Below are positions 17,805 through 26,104 of a DNA stretch of 64,000 nucleotides, in pieces. Source of the stretch: Pseudomonas sp. PSE14 (GTDB lineage Bacteria > Pseudomonadota > Gammaproteobacteria > Pseudomonadales > Pseudomonadaceae); assembly GCF_029203285.1 (NCBI RefSeq), contig NZ_CP115669.1, positions 1,240,001 through 1,304,000 on the forward strand, given 5' to 3'. The stretch's first letter is position 1, and each line of letters starts with the position of its first letter. Made by a program: the position numbers and the translations under genes. A model generated the notes under the pieces. The model ran no database searches and was not told the origin of the DNA. It saw only the letters and a list, made by a program, of their open reading frames with translations.

Positions 17805-18335
17805 ATGTTGAAGTGGATTGCAGTGGTCGTGGTTCTGGCCGTGGTCGTGGTGCTGGTCCTGGCGGCGAGCCGGCCGGACAGCTTCCGGGTGGAGCGCACG
17901 GTGCGCATCCAGGCGCCGCCGGAGAAGGTCTACGCCTACATCGAGGACTTCCACCGCTGGCCACAATGGTCGCCCTTCGAGAAGCTCGACCCGGATATGC
18001 AACGCAACTTCTCGGGTGCGGACAAGGGGCTCGGCGCGGTGTACGCCTGGGCCGGCAACAGCAAGGCCGGCGCGGGGCGCATGGAGATCATCGAGAGTAC
18101 CCCGGCGACGCGGGTGAGCATCGCGCTGGAGTTCCTCAAGCCGTTCAAGGCCAGCAATACCGCCGAGTTCACCCTGCTGCCGCGTGACGGCGGCACCGAC
18201 GTGACCTGGGCGATGTTCGGCCCCACGCCCTTCGTGGCGAAGATCATGCACCTGTTCTTCAGCATGGACAGCATGGTCGGCAAGGACTTCGAGGCGGGCC
18301 TGGCCAACCTCAAGCGGCTCAGCGAGCAGGGCTGA
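17805..18335 (+). CDS. Membrane-anchored SRPBCC (START/polyketide cyclase-like) protein
   Basis: 176 residues. An N-terminal hydrophobic helix (about residues 3-22) anchors or exports it; the remainder is an SRPBCC domain (FRVERTVRIQAPPEKVYAYIEDFHRWPQWSP is the canonical beta1-alpha1-alpha2 opening with the W-x-x-W-S-P signature). Such helix-grip folds bind hydrophobic ligands; the ligand is unknown. Starts 27 bp after the YCII gene with AGGAGG upstream, so very likely in the same operon. Confidence 0.85.
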   Translation: MLKWIAVVVVLAVVVVLVLAASRPDSFRVERTVRIQAPPEKVYAYIEDFHRWPQWSPFEKLDPDMQRNFSGADKGLGAVYAWAGNSKAGAGRMEIIESTPATRVSIALEFLKPFKASNTAEFTLLPRDGGTDVTWAMFGPTPFVAKIMHLFFSMDSMVGKDFEAGLANLKRLSEQG

Positions 18336-18370
18336 GCCTTCCAGCAGGGCAACCGTCAAGGAGGTCCGTC

Positions 18371-18523
18371 ATGTGCCCCGTGTGCCTTACCACCCTGACG
18401 CTGGCGGTGTCCGGCGTCCTCTGTGCCGGCGGCGCCAGCGCGCTCGCCATCACCCGGCTGCGTGGCCAACGCCGCGTACGCCCCAACCCGCAACCGGGCC
18501 GGTCCCAGGAGCGTGCAGCATGA
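18371..18523 (+). CDS. 50-residue Cys-containing membrane protein coupled to DUF899
   Basis: Opens MCPVCLTTLTLAVSGVLCAGG: CPVC directly after the initiator, a third Cys at 18, a hydrophobic segment of about 25 residues, then a basic tail. The start has AAGGAGG at ideal spacing, and its TGA overlaps the ATG of the DUF899 gene (ATGA, 18520-18523). Coupling and ribosome-binding site make it a real gene despite its size. A CxxC plus membrane helix next to a thioredoxin-like DUF899 protein suggests redox partnership; that is inference. Confidence 0.7.
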   Translation: MCPVCLTTLTLAVSGVLCAGGASALAITRLRGQRRVRPNPQPGRSQERAA

Positions 18524-19302
18524 ATCTCGCCAACCAGGCTTTTCCCCGTGTGGTCTCTCGTGATGAATGGCTGCAGGCGCGCAAGCGCTTGCTGGAGCAG
18601 GAGAAGGCCGCCACCCATGCCCGCGATGCGCTCAGCGCCGTGCGCCGGGCGTTGCCGGTGGTGCGCATCGACAAGGATTACCGCTTCGAAGGCCCTCGCG
18701 GTACTTTGCGGCTGGTGGACCTGTTCGAAGGGCGCCCGCAACTGATCGTCTACCACTTCATGTTCCACCGCGACAAAGCCCTGGGGTGCGAGGGCTGCTC
18801 CTTCCTGATCGACAACCTGGGACGGCTGGAACATCTGCATGCGCGCGGCACCACCCTGGCCATGGTCTCCCGTGCGCCGCTGCAGGAGATCGCGCCGTTC
18901 CGCGAGCGCATGGGCTGGACCCTGCCCTGGTATTCCTCGTTCGGCAGCGATTTCAACTATGACTTCCACGTCACCATCGACGAGCAGGTCGCGCCGGTGG
19001 AATACAACTACCGCGACAAGGCGGAGCTGGAACGCCTGGGCCAGGGCTACCACGTGCAGGGCGAGCAGCCGGGTATGAGCGTGTTCCTGCGCGACGGCGA
19101 CCAGGTGTTCCACAGCTACTCCACCTATGGACGCGGTCTTGAAGCGCCGCTGTTCACCTACCACCTGCTCGACCTCACGCCGCTGGGGCGTGGCGAGGGC
19201 TGGGGCGGCATGCCCGACTACGAAGGCAAGGGCATGAACTGGACGCGCTTCCACGACGAGTACGACGAGCCCGCCAAGCCGCACAGCTGCTGTGCGTCCT
19301 GA
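18520..19302 (+). CDS. DUF899 thioredoxin-like protein
   Basis: 260 residues. DUF899 signatures: RIDKDYRFEGPRGTLRLVDLFEGRPQLIVYHFMF, then a CEGC motif at residues 90-93 in the position of a thioredoxin-fold CxxC, then PWYSSFGSDFNYDFHV and VFHSYSTYGRGLE. The C terminus adds HSCCAS. The fold is thioredoxin/peroxiredoxin-like; activity has not been settled for the family. Start fixed by ATGA overlap with the preceding 50-residue gene. A paralogue is at 44255. Fourth gene of the YCII-led operon. Confidence 0.88.
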   Translation: MNLANQAFPRVVSRDEWLQARKRLLEQEKAATHARDALSAVRRALPVVRIDKDYRFEGPRGTLRLVDLFEGRPQLIVYHFMFHRDKALGCEGCSFLIDNLGRLEHLHARGTTLAMVSRAPLQEIAPFRERMGWTLPWYSSFGSDFNYDFHVTIDEQVAPVEYNYRDKAELERLGQGYHVQGEQPGMSVFLRDGDQVFHSYSTYGRGLEAPLFTYHLLDLTPLGRGEGWGGMPDYEGKGMNWTRFHDEYDEPAKPHSCCAS

Positions 19303-19328
19303 CCCGGCCCAGCGAGGAGGACAACACC

Positions 19329-19769
19329 ATGAGCGCTGCCGAAAACACCCAGGCCAACGCCGAGCTGCATGCGCTGCTGGCAAGCTGGCTGAGCGCCGTG
19401 CACGCATGCGATGCACAGGCCATCGCCGGCCACTACAGCCACGACATCCTCGCCTTCGATGCGGTGAAGCAGTTGCAGTTCAGGGGCGTGGAGGCCTACA
19501 CCAGGCACTGGGCCGAGTGCCTGCAGATGTGCACCGAGCACAGCTTCGACATGCACCAGCTGAGTTTCGAGGCCGCAGGTGACATCGCCTTTGGCCACTA
19601 CCTTTGCTATTGCGGCGGGACCGACAAGGATGGCGTGCACAACTCCGCCTGGGCGCGCGCCACGCTCGGCCTGCGTCGAGAACAGGGGCAGTGGAAGATC
19701 GCCCATGAGCACTTCTCGATTCCGTTCGATCCGGCGACCGGGCAACTGTTGTTCGACGCCAAGCCCTGA
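19329..19769 (+). CDS. SnoaL/NTF2-like (ketosteroid isomerase-like) protein
   Basis: 146 residues of the cone-shaped alpha+beta NTF2-like fold: AELHALLASWLSAVHACDAQAI, HYSHDILAFDAV, FRGVEAYTRHWAEC and, near the end, RREQGQWKIAHEHFS with P. The closest group is the calcium/calmodulin-associated and YybH-type SnoaL proteins often found with DGPF and DUF899 genes. No catalytic role can be assigned. Start has GAGGACAACACC upstream, 26 bp after DUF899; likely the last gene of the operon. Confidence 0.82.
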   Translation: MSAAENTQANAELHALLASWLSAVHACDAQAIAGHYSHDILAFDAVKQLQFRGVEAYTRHWAECLQMCTEHSFDMHQLSFEAAGDIAFGHYLCYCGGTDKDGVHNSAWARATLGLRREQGQWKIAHEHFSIPFDPATGQLLFDAKP

Positions 19770-19786
19770 ATCCATGCACCGCGATT

Positions 19787-19901
19787 CCCTCACCCCAGCC
19801 CTCTCCCGAAGGAGAGGGAGCCGATCGTGCCGGCGGAGGCCTTAGTATCCGCCGGCATCCGGACAATCCTCTCTCCCTTTGGGAGAGGGCTAGGGTGAGG
19901 G
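19787..19901. repeat. Extragenic repeat with paired CCCTCACCC / GGGTGAGGG ends
   Basis: An outer inverted repeat (CCCTCACCCCAGCCCTCTCC at the left, its complement at the right), each arm containing its own small hairpin (CCCTCTCCC...GGGAGAGGG). A second copy is at 28403-28522. The rest of the gap to 20042 holds nothing I can name. Confidence 0.8.
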
Positions 19902-20042
19902 CGGCAGGAGGCAGGGTTTAGCAAGGCTGATCGACACACCTCGCAATGATCTCCCGCGCACACCCGTCCGGCCGCTTCCCACACCATCGAAAACCCGTGC
20001 AGGATAGGCAGACCCTTCTTACCCCGAGGACCGCCGGCCGCC

Positions 20043-21296
20043 ATGCATGACTACGCCCCCCAGGCCCTGCGCGATGTGGTGGACGATGTCTATCGCCGCG
20101 AATCGCGCCGCGTGCTGGCCACGCTGATCCGCCTGCTGGGGGACTTCGACCTGGCCGAGGAGGCGTTGCACGAAGCCTTCGTCGCCGCCGTGGAGCAATG
20201 GCGACGCGATGGCGTGCCGGCCAATCCGCGCGCCTGGCTGGTGTCCGCCGGACGCTTCAAGGCCATCGACGGCCTGCGCCGCCGGTCGCGCTTCGACGCC
20301 TCGCTGCTGCAGATCGCCGAGCAGTTGGAGATCGACATGCAATCGGTGGAGGAGCAGGCCGACGAGAGCGTCGAAGACGACCGCTTGCGCCTGATCTTCA
20401 CCTGCTGCCACCCGGCGCTGCCGGCGGATGCCCAGGTGCCGCTGACCCTGCGCGAAGTCTGCGATCTGAAGACCGAGGAGATCGCCCGCGCGTATCTGGC
20501 CACGCCGTCCACCATCGCCCAGCGCATCGTCCGCGCCAAGGCGAAGATCCGCGATGCGCAGATTCCCTACCAGGTGCCGGAAGCCGCCGAGCTGCCCGAG
20601 CGCCTGGCCAGCGTGCTGCGGGTGATCTACCTGGTGTTTAACGAAGGCTATTCGGCCTCGGCGGGCGATTCGCTGACCCGCACCGACCTGTCGGCGGAAG
20701 CCATCCGCCTAGGCCGCCAGTTGCTCGAACTGCTACCGGAAGCGGAAGTGATGGGGCTCCTGGCGCTGATGCTGCTGCACGAATCGCGGCGCGAAGCGCG
20801 CACCGGCCCGGACGGGCAGATGGTGCTGCTCGAACAGCAGCAGCGCCGTTACTGGAACCGCGAACTGATCGACGAGGGCCGGCAACTGATCGTGGCGGCG
20901 CTGGCCACCCGCCGGGTCGGCCCCTATACCCTGCAGGCGGCGATCTCCGCCGTGCATGCGGTGGCGCCTGATTTCGCCAGCACCGACTGGGTGGAGATCG
21001 TTGGCCTGTACGACGCCCTGCTGGGCATCCAGCCGTCGCCGGTGATCGAACTCAACCGCGCGGTGGCGCTGGCCATGCGCGACGGCCCGGAAGCCGGGCT
21101 CGAACAGGTGGACGCCATTCTTGCCGGTGGCGAGCTGCAGGACTACCACTTGGCCCACGCGGCCCGCGCCGACCTGTGCCGACGCCTGGACCGCCGCGAC
21201 GAGGCGCGTGAGTCCTATACCCGGGCGCTGGAGCTGGTGCGGCAGGAGCCGGAGCGGCGCTTCCTGGAGCAGCGCCTGCGCGAACTGGCCGAATAA
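20043..21296 (+). CDS. ECF42-type RNA polymerase sigma factor with C-terminal TPR-like extension
   Basis: 417 residues, far longer than a normal ECF factor. Sigma2: VVDDVYRRESRRVLATLIRLLGDFDLAEEALHEAFVAA, with the WLVSAGRFKAIDGLRRR region. Sigma4: LTLREVCDLKTEEIARAYLATPSTIAQRIVRAKAKIRD. After about residue 190 comes a long helical region (VIYLVFNEGYSAS, then ALMLLHESRREAR, ELNRAVALAMRDGPEAGL) that is the DUF6596/SnoaL-free C-terminal domain of ECF42. In ECF42 this domain replaces an anti-sigma factor as the control module. No anti-sigma gene is adjacent. The nearby YCII-led operon is the expected target. Confidence 0.9.
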   Translation: MHDYAPQALRDVVDDVYRRESRRVLATLIRLLGDFDLAEEALHEAFVAAVEQWRRDGVPANPRAWLVSAGRFKAIDGLRRRSRFDASLLQIAEQLEIDMQSVEEQADESVEDDRLRLIFTCCHPALPADAQVPLTLREVCDLKTEEIARAYLATPSTIAQRIVRAKAKIRDAQIPYQVPEAAELPERLASVLRVIYLVFNEGYSASAGDSLTRTDLSAEAIRLGRQLLELLPEAEVMGLLALMLLHESRREARTGPDGQMVLLEQQQRRYWNRELIDEGRQLIVAALATRRVGPYTLQAAISAVHAVAPDFASTDWVEIVGLYDALLGIQPSPVIELNRAVALAMRDGPEAGLEQVDAILAGGELQDYHLAHAARADLCRRLDRRDEARESYTRALELVRQEPERRFLEQRLRELAE

Positions 21297-21330
21297 CCGC
21301 CATGGCTGCGGGATAGCGGGCAGGGGAGGG

Positions 21331-22104
21331 TTACAGGCTGCTCACCAGGTGCCCACCATCCACCGCCAGCACGGCACCGGTCATGAAGGCGCCGGCGTCG
21401 CTGGCCAGCAGCAGGAAAGGGCCTTCCAGCTCGCGGAGCTGGCCCAGGCGGCGCATGGGCACGATGTCGCGGATATAGGCCTGACCCTTCTCGCTGTCGA
21501 AGTAGGCGTCGTTCATTTCCGTCTTGAAGTAGCCCGGCGCGATGGCGTTGACCCGCACCTGGTAGCGCGCCAGCTCCAGCGCCAGGGATTTGCTCAGCTG
21601 CACCACGCCGGCCTTGGCCGCGCAGTAGTGGCTGTAGCCGCCACCCACGCGCAGGCCGAGGATGGAAGCGATGTTGACGATGCTGCCGCCGCGCTGGGCC
21701 TTGGCCAGGCGCTGCGCCGCGCACTGGGCCACGCGCCAGACGCCATCGAGGTTGGTGGAGAGCATGGCGCGCCAATCGTCCTCGCTGATCTCCAGCACCC
21801 GCTTGCCGTTGCCGATGCCGGCATTGTTGAGCACCACGTCGACCAAGCCGAACTGCGCTTCGGCACTGTCGAAGGCCGCTTCCACGCTGATGCGGTCGGT
21901 CACGTCCAACGCTACCGGGTACGCTTCGCCGCCGTCGGCACGGATGGCTTCAGCCAGTTCTGCCAGCCGTTCGGTGCGCCGCGCTGCCAACACGACGCGG
22001 CCGCCAGCATGAGCGGCAACCCGTGCCAGGTGTGCGCCGATGCCGCTGGAGGCACCGGTGACCAGCACGGTCTTGCCGGTGAGGGAGAAGAGGTCGTTGT
22101 TCAT
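21331..22104 (-). CDS. SDR-family NAD(P)-dependent oxidoreductase
   Basis: 257 residues. Cofactor motif VTGASSGIGAHLA near residue 15, NNAGIG, the Ser of the SIVNIAS strand, YSHYCAAK catalytic Tyr-Lys, and the PGYFKTEM loop. Classical SDR; AARRTER after beta2 suggests NADP preference. No substrate assigned. The start at 22104 (MNNDLFSL) is chosen over 22146. Both neighbours are too far away to give an operon. Confidence 0.88.
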   Translation of the reverse strand: MNNDLFSLTGKTVLVTGASSGIGAHLARVAAHAGGRVVLAARRTERLAELAEAIRADGGEAYPVALDVTDRISVEAAFDSAEAQFGLVDVVLNNAGIGNGKRVLEISEDDWRAMLSTNLDGVWRVAQCAAQRLAKAQRGGSIVNIASILGLRVGGGYSHYCAAKAGVVQLSKSLALELARYQVRVNAIAPGYFKTEMNDAYFDSEKGQAYIRDIVPMRRLGQLRELEGPFLLLASDAGAFMTGAVLAVDGGHLVSSL

Positions 22105-22222
22105 GGGCTGCACCTTGGTTGACGGGGCGAAATCGCTGACCGCCAAGGTTAGCCCGAGGCACCCTCAAGGGCATGCAGGGGGCGCCATTCGCACCGCGAA
22201 TGACGAGCCCTAGGGGCTCTTC

Positions 22223-22290
22223 GTAGGAGCGAGCTTGCTCGCGAACCGCCCAGCGCGGGAGCACTACTGAAATCCGTTCGCGAGCAAGCT
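22223..22290. repeat. Inverted REP pair, second copy in window
   Basis: Unit at 22223-22245 identical to that at 1567-1589, facing a decayed copy beginning at 22277 (TTCGCGAGCAAGCT). The short spacer and opposed orientation match a REP doublet. Confidence 0.85.
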
Positions 22291-22313
22291 CACCCCGACA
22301 GGGAGCAGAAAAG

Positions 22314-22342
22314 AAAAAGCCCGGCACAAGGCCGGGCTTTTT
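22314..22342 (-). terminator. Rho-independent terminator after the PauD-like gene
   Basis: AAAAAGCCCGGC and GCCGGGCTTTTT surround a 5-base loop. It serves the minus-strand gene ending at 22360; A and T runs on both sides make it bidirectional. Confidence 0.85.
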
Positions 22343-22359
22343 CATGACGCGGGAGAAGC

Positions 22360-23163
22360 TCAGGCGGCGAGGGCTCGGGCCTGCTTCTTCTTGACCTGCT
22401 GGCGGCATGCGTCGCCGAAGGCCTTGAAGATCTTCACCGAGTCGGGGTTCTGCGCGGCTTGCCACTCCGGGTGCCACTGCACCGCGAAGAGGAAGGGCGA
22501 CAGGCTCGGGGCGTGGATCGCCTCGACCAGACCGTCTTCGGCATGGGCGATGGCTTCGATACCCTTGCCCAGGTTCTTCAGGCCCTGGCCGTGCAGCGAG
22601 TTCACGCGGATCTCGTCGCCCAGCAACTGCTGCAGCCAGCTGCCTTTCTGCAGGCGCACGCCGTGGACCTGGCTGTACTGCACGTCGACCGGGTCTTCGG
22701 GATTTTCGCGATGGTCGTTGAAGCCGGGTTCGGCATAGACCTTCTGGTAGATGTCACCACCGAGCGCGACGTTGATTTCCTGCATGCCGCGGCAGATGCC
22801 GAAGATCGGCAGGCCACGGGCGATGGCGGCCTTGATCAGCGGCATGTCGAAGTTGTCGCGGTCCTTGTCCTGGCCCTTGCCGGGAGTTTCGTTCTCCTGG
22901 CCATACAGGGTCGGATCGATGTTGCTACCTGCGCCGGTGAGGTACACACCGTCGGCCATGTCGAGGTATTGCTCGAGGTCTTCGATGCCGCAGCAGGTCG
23001 GCACCAGTACCGGCACGCAATCGGACTGTTCGACCAGGGGCACGATGTATTTGTGGGTCATTACCTGATAGTCGTGGCCTTTGCGCTCTTGGCTGCCCAT
23101 GGACATCAGGACGACGGGTTTGCGGAGGGTCTGTTTCTTGTTGCCAATGTTGCTGTTGGACAT
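22360..23163 (-). CDS. Gamma-glutamyl-gamma-aminobutyrate hydrolase family protein (PuuD/PauD-like class I GATase)
   Basis: 267 residues. Nucleophile elbow GICRGMQEINVALGG (Cys near residue 124) and the FAVQWHPEW segment with the His-Glu of the triad are in place, as in PuuD, which hydrolyses gamma-glutamyl-GABA during putrescine breakdown. Pseudomonas carries several PauD paralogues in polyamine catabolism; no other pau/spu gene is adjacent, so the pathway is inferred. The Lys/Ala-rich C-terminal tail (VKKKQARALAA) is unusual. A 373-bp AT-rich region precedes it. Confidence 0.87.
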   Translation of the reverse strand: MSNSNIGNKKQTLRKPVVLMSMGSQERKGHDYQVMTHKYIVPLVEQSDCVPVLVPTCCGIEDLEQYLDMADGVYLTGAGSNIDPTLYGQENETPGKGQDKDRDNFDMPLIKAAIARGLPIFGICRGMQEINVALGGDIYQKVYAEPGFNDHRENPEDPVDVQYSQVHGVRLQKGSWLQQLLGDEIRVNSLHGQGLKNLGKGIEAIAHAEDGLVEAIHAPSLSPFLFAVQWHPEWQAAQNPDSVKIFKAFGDACRQQVKKKQARALAA

Positions 23164-23536
23164 ATGTCACCTTTGGACGGGCTGCAGCCCATCGTTTTTG
23201 TGCAGGCGCACCGCTCTGAGCTGGGCTACCTGAGGTTCCGAGCACTGCCGGGAACGCACAGAAGGCGAAATTTCCCGGTCGAAACCTGCCTACCAGCCTG
23301 CCAGAGCCGTTAAATATGTCAAACGATTTCGGCGGGTGGCGTCAAAAATAATGGCCGAGACATTGTCGAACAATGTTTTTAACTTTTTGTTTTTAAAGGA
23401 TTTTTATAAATATCCATTCGAAGCAAAAAGTCCATTATTTAAAACGCGCGTCAATAATGGTGAAAAATTCTGAACGTTTTTTCATGGCGGCTGACAGCGT
23501 ACCCCCAGCGGCGCGCTCTGCCTTGCGGCTTGCCGC
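23164..23536. other. AT-rich intergenic region upstream of the PauD-like gene
   Basis: 373 bp with no gene. From about 23330 to 23480 it is notably A/T rich (runs such as TTTTTAACTTTTTGTTTTTAA), unlike its surroundings, and probably holds the promoter and a regulator or nucleoid-protein site. I could not define a specific operator. Confidence 0.4.
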
Positions 23537-25189
23537 TTAGTCGCACTCGATGCGGTTGCGTCCGTTCTGCTTGGCGCAATAGAGCGCGCGGTCGCTGCGC
23601 GAAAGGGCGGCCTCGGCGGACACATCGCTGCCCTGCAAGGCCGTGATGCCGATGCTGATGCTCAGCGGAATGCGCTCGCAGCCCAGCAGCACTGGCTGGT
23701 CGTCCAGTTGCTGTTGCAGGCGCTTGGCGAACGCCACGGCGCTGCCGACATCCGCATCGCCCAGCACCACGGCGAACTCTTCGCCGCCCATGCGCCCGGC
23801 AAAGTCGATGCGGCGGATCGCGCGGCCGAGGATGCGGGCGAAATGGCGCAGCGCTTCGTCGCCCACGCCATGGCCCCAGCGATCATTGATGGATTTGAAG
23901 TGATCCAGGTCGCACATCAGGATCGCTGCGCTGCGCACGAGTCCACGCTGCACACGGCCCAGTTCGGCCTCGATCAACTGCATGAAGTGGCGCCGGTTGG
24001 GCAACTGAGTGAGGAAGTCGGTCGTTGCCAACACCTGCAATTCGGCTTCGATGCGCTTGCGCTCGGTGATGTCGGTGAACAGGCCATGCCAGATCACGCT
24101 GCCGTCGGCCAGGCGCTTGGGCTGGGCGTTGCCCTGGCGCCAGAGCATGCCACGCCCGGGCAGCAGCACACGGAACTCGTACCGCCACGGCCGCAGCGTC
24201 GCCGCGGAGGCATCCAGGGAGGCGAGGAGGGCGGGCAGGTCGTCGGGGTGTACCAGGGTGCGCAGGATCGCTGAATTGCCGCTGACCTGCTCGGCGCTCA
24301 TGCCGAAGATTTCCCTGACGCCGGCGCTGACGTAGGGGAAGGTGCCGGTGCCATCGGGCAGGTGGCGGAACTGGAAGACCATGCCGGGAATTTCGTCGGT
24401 CAGGTCGGTGAGCAGCTCGACGTTCTGCCGCAGCTGCTCCGAGACTCCCCGCAGCGCGGTGATGTCGGTGGTGGTGCCGATCATGCGCAGGGGGCGGCCG
24501 GCGTCGTCGCGCTCGACGACCTTGCCGCGGCTGCAGACCCAGATGTAGTGGCCCGCCTTGTGGCGCAGCCGGTGCTCCACTTCATAGGCCGGCGTGCGGC
24601 CTTCGAAGTGCGCATTGATGGTTGCCTGGACATAGCTGAGATCGTCGGGATGCACGCGCAGGTAAGCATCGTCGATTCGATGGCCGATTTCGTTGTCGGC
24701 ATAGCCCAGCAGAGCTTTCCAGCCGGGGGAGTAATGAATCTCGCCCGTGGGAACGTGGCGGTCCCACACGCCCGTGCCGCTGCCGGCGATGGCCAGCGCC
24801 AGGCAGCTTTCGTCAGCCCGGCAGAACAGTTCCTGAGCGATGCTGGCGGCATCGTCCAGTGCGCATCGGGTGGCGGCATCCAGCGTGCGTGGCTGGTCGT
24901 CCAGCACGCACAGCCAGCCAAGGGTGGTGCCATCGGCGGCGCGCAGGACTGCGGTGCCCAGCGGGTGCAGGTCGCCCTCGCGGCTGCGCAGGGGCGCCGA
25001 GGCGGCATTGAGGCAGAGCAGGGTGGCAAAGGACTGCGCCGCTTCGTGCGTCAGGCCATCGAAGCCGAGCAGGCGGCCATGGGCGTCGGCCAGCAATGCG
25101 GCGACCGCGCCGAAGCGGTAGCGGGCAAGGCGCAGGAGACTGTCGAATCGCCCGTATTCCTGTACTTCAGGATCAGTGGAAGTCCGCAT
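23537..25189 (-). CDS. PAS-PAS diguanylate cyclase (GGEEF)
   Basis: 550 residues. Residues 1-125 form a GAF-like N domain (LADAHGRLLGFDGLTHE). PAS1 (~135-250; WDRHVPTGEIHYSPGWKALLGY) and its PAC end in GTTTDITALRG; PAS2 (~265-380) ends in FTDITERKRIEAEL. The C-terminal GGDEF domain (TDFLTQLPNRRHFMQ) has an intact RMGGEEF active site, so c-di-GMP synthesis is expected. There is no EAL domain. An RxxD inhibitory site five residues before GGEEF is not evident (RRIDFAGRMGGEEF), so product inhibition may be absent. No membrane segment, so it is cytosolic. Monocistronic. Confidence 0.92.
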   Translation of the reverse strand: MRTSTDPEVQEYGRFDSLLRLARYRFGAVAALLADAHGRLLGFDGLTHEAAQSFATLLCLNAASAPLRSREGDLHPLGTAVLRAADGTTLGWLCVLDDQPRTLDAATRCALDDAASIAQELFCRADESCLALAIAGSGTGVWDRHVPTGEIHYSPGWKALLGYADNEIGHRIDDAYLRVHPDDLSYVQATINAHFEGRTPAYEVEHRLRHKAGHYIWVCSRGKVVERDDAGRPLRMIGTTTDITALRGVSEQLRQNVELLTDLTDEIPGMVFQFRHLPDGTGTFPYVSAGVREIFGMSAEQVSGNSAILRTLVHPDDLPALLASLDASAATLRPWRYEFRVLLPGRGMLWRQGNAQPKRLADGSVIWHGLFTDITERKRIEAELQVLATTDFLTQLPNRRHFMQLIEAELGRVQRGLVRSAAILMCDLDHFKSINDRWGHGVGDEALRHFARILGRAIRRIDFAGRMGGEEFAVVLGDADVGSAVAFAKRLQQQLDDQPVLLGCERIPLSISIGITALQGSDVSAEAALSRSDRALYCAKQNGRNRIECD

Positions 25190-25384
25190 GGGATGACTGC
25201 TTCCTCACCGGAGAATGGGGGCGTTCCCGTCTGGCGGCGCGGACGATGACGTCTCGTGGCCGACAGATGGCCCTATGAAATCACGGCGCGGGTATACGCC
25301 ACAATCTCCCTGTGAGGCAGGGGCGACGAGTGAACCGGCGGCCGGTGCCGGTCCGGCCGCTTGCGTACCGCCGGGTCCGGGTAC

Positions 25385-25729
25385 TCAGCTCAGGAGTTGG
25401 TCGATCAGGACGGCATTGGTGTAGATCAGGCTGCCATCGCTGGCCCGGTGGCCCACCAGGTGGAAGTGCCCGCGCTGGTCACTGTGGCTCAGGTAGACGC
25501 GGTACTGGCAGTCGGAGAGCGGACCAAAGCCTTCGGGCATCTTCAGGTCGAGGTTGTCCAGGTCGGCATCCACCATGACGTCACGCTTGCCGCTGTTCTG
25601 CAGGTAGTCCTCGGCCTGCTCCAGGCGTAGGTGATCGGCGTCGCTGACGAAGAAATGGATGTCCTCCAGTGGAATGGGTTTCTGGTCGGCGCTGGTCTTG
25701 CACCAGCCTTCGAGAGTCATCGCGCTCAT
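25385..25729 (-). CDS. Uncharacterised 114-residue protein
   Basis: Opens MSAMTLEGWCKTS and ends IYTNAVLIDQLLS. Acidic and soluble, with no signal peptide; a central DADLDNLDLKMP and YRVYLSHSDQRGHFHLVGHR segment suggest a beta-sheet domain. I do not recognise the family. GGAGG lies upstream of the start. Codon usage is like its neighbours, so probably a genus-level gene. It precedes the cyclase on the same strand, about 195 bp away, so probably a separate unit. Confidence 0.7.
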   Translation of the reverse strand: MSAMTLEGWCKTSADQKPIPLEDIHFFVSDADHLRLEQAEDYLQNSGKRDVMVDADLDNLDLKMPEGFGPLSDCQYRVYLSHSDQRGHFHLVGHRASDGSLIYTNAVLIDQLLS

Positions 25730-25844
25730 ATGAGGTGGCCTCCTTCAGCAGTGCGGGCATTTGGGTTTGCCGCGACTGTCACTGCTTTTGACCGCCGGTA
25801 TTGGAGTGTGATTCAACCTATATTGCGCCGGTGATGGACGGGCA

Positions 25845-25872
25845 TAAAAAAAGCCGCTCCGGGGAGCGGCTC
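25845..25872 (-). terminator. Rho-independent terminator, minus strand
   Basis: On the minus strand, AGCCGCTCC CC GGAGCGGCT is followed by seven T residues. It is about 235 bp past the porin stop; the interval (25873-26104) contains two other palindromic stretches and no gene. Confidence 0.8.
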
Positions 25873-26050
25873 GAAGGACGTTGAAGGAGCAATCACAATA
25901 TCAACGTCAGGAGTCATCTTTCGATAATCGACGATAGGCGATATCGAAAGCGGGAGAGATGGCAGGAATTCTAGAAAGTTCGAAGGTGTGGATAAACCAC
26001 GCTTCGGGGAAGAGACTTTCTGTCTCAGTGCAATAATGCAGGATCAATAG

Positions 26051-26086
26051 CGGAACAACTCTCGGAAGAGTCCGAAAGTTGTTCCG
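26051..26086. other. Long imperfect hairpin downstream of the porin gene
   Basis: CGGAACAACT (26051-26060) pairs with AGTTGTTCCG (26077-26086), with a second inner stem CTCGGA/TCCGA. It lies 18 bp past the porin stop on the minus strand and lacks a U run. It may stabilise the porin mRNA 3' end or act as a weak terminator. Confidence 0.55.
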
Positions 26087-26104
26087 TGATGGCTATCGGC
26101 CGTA

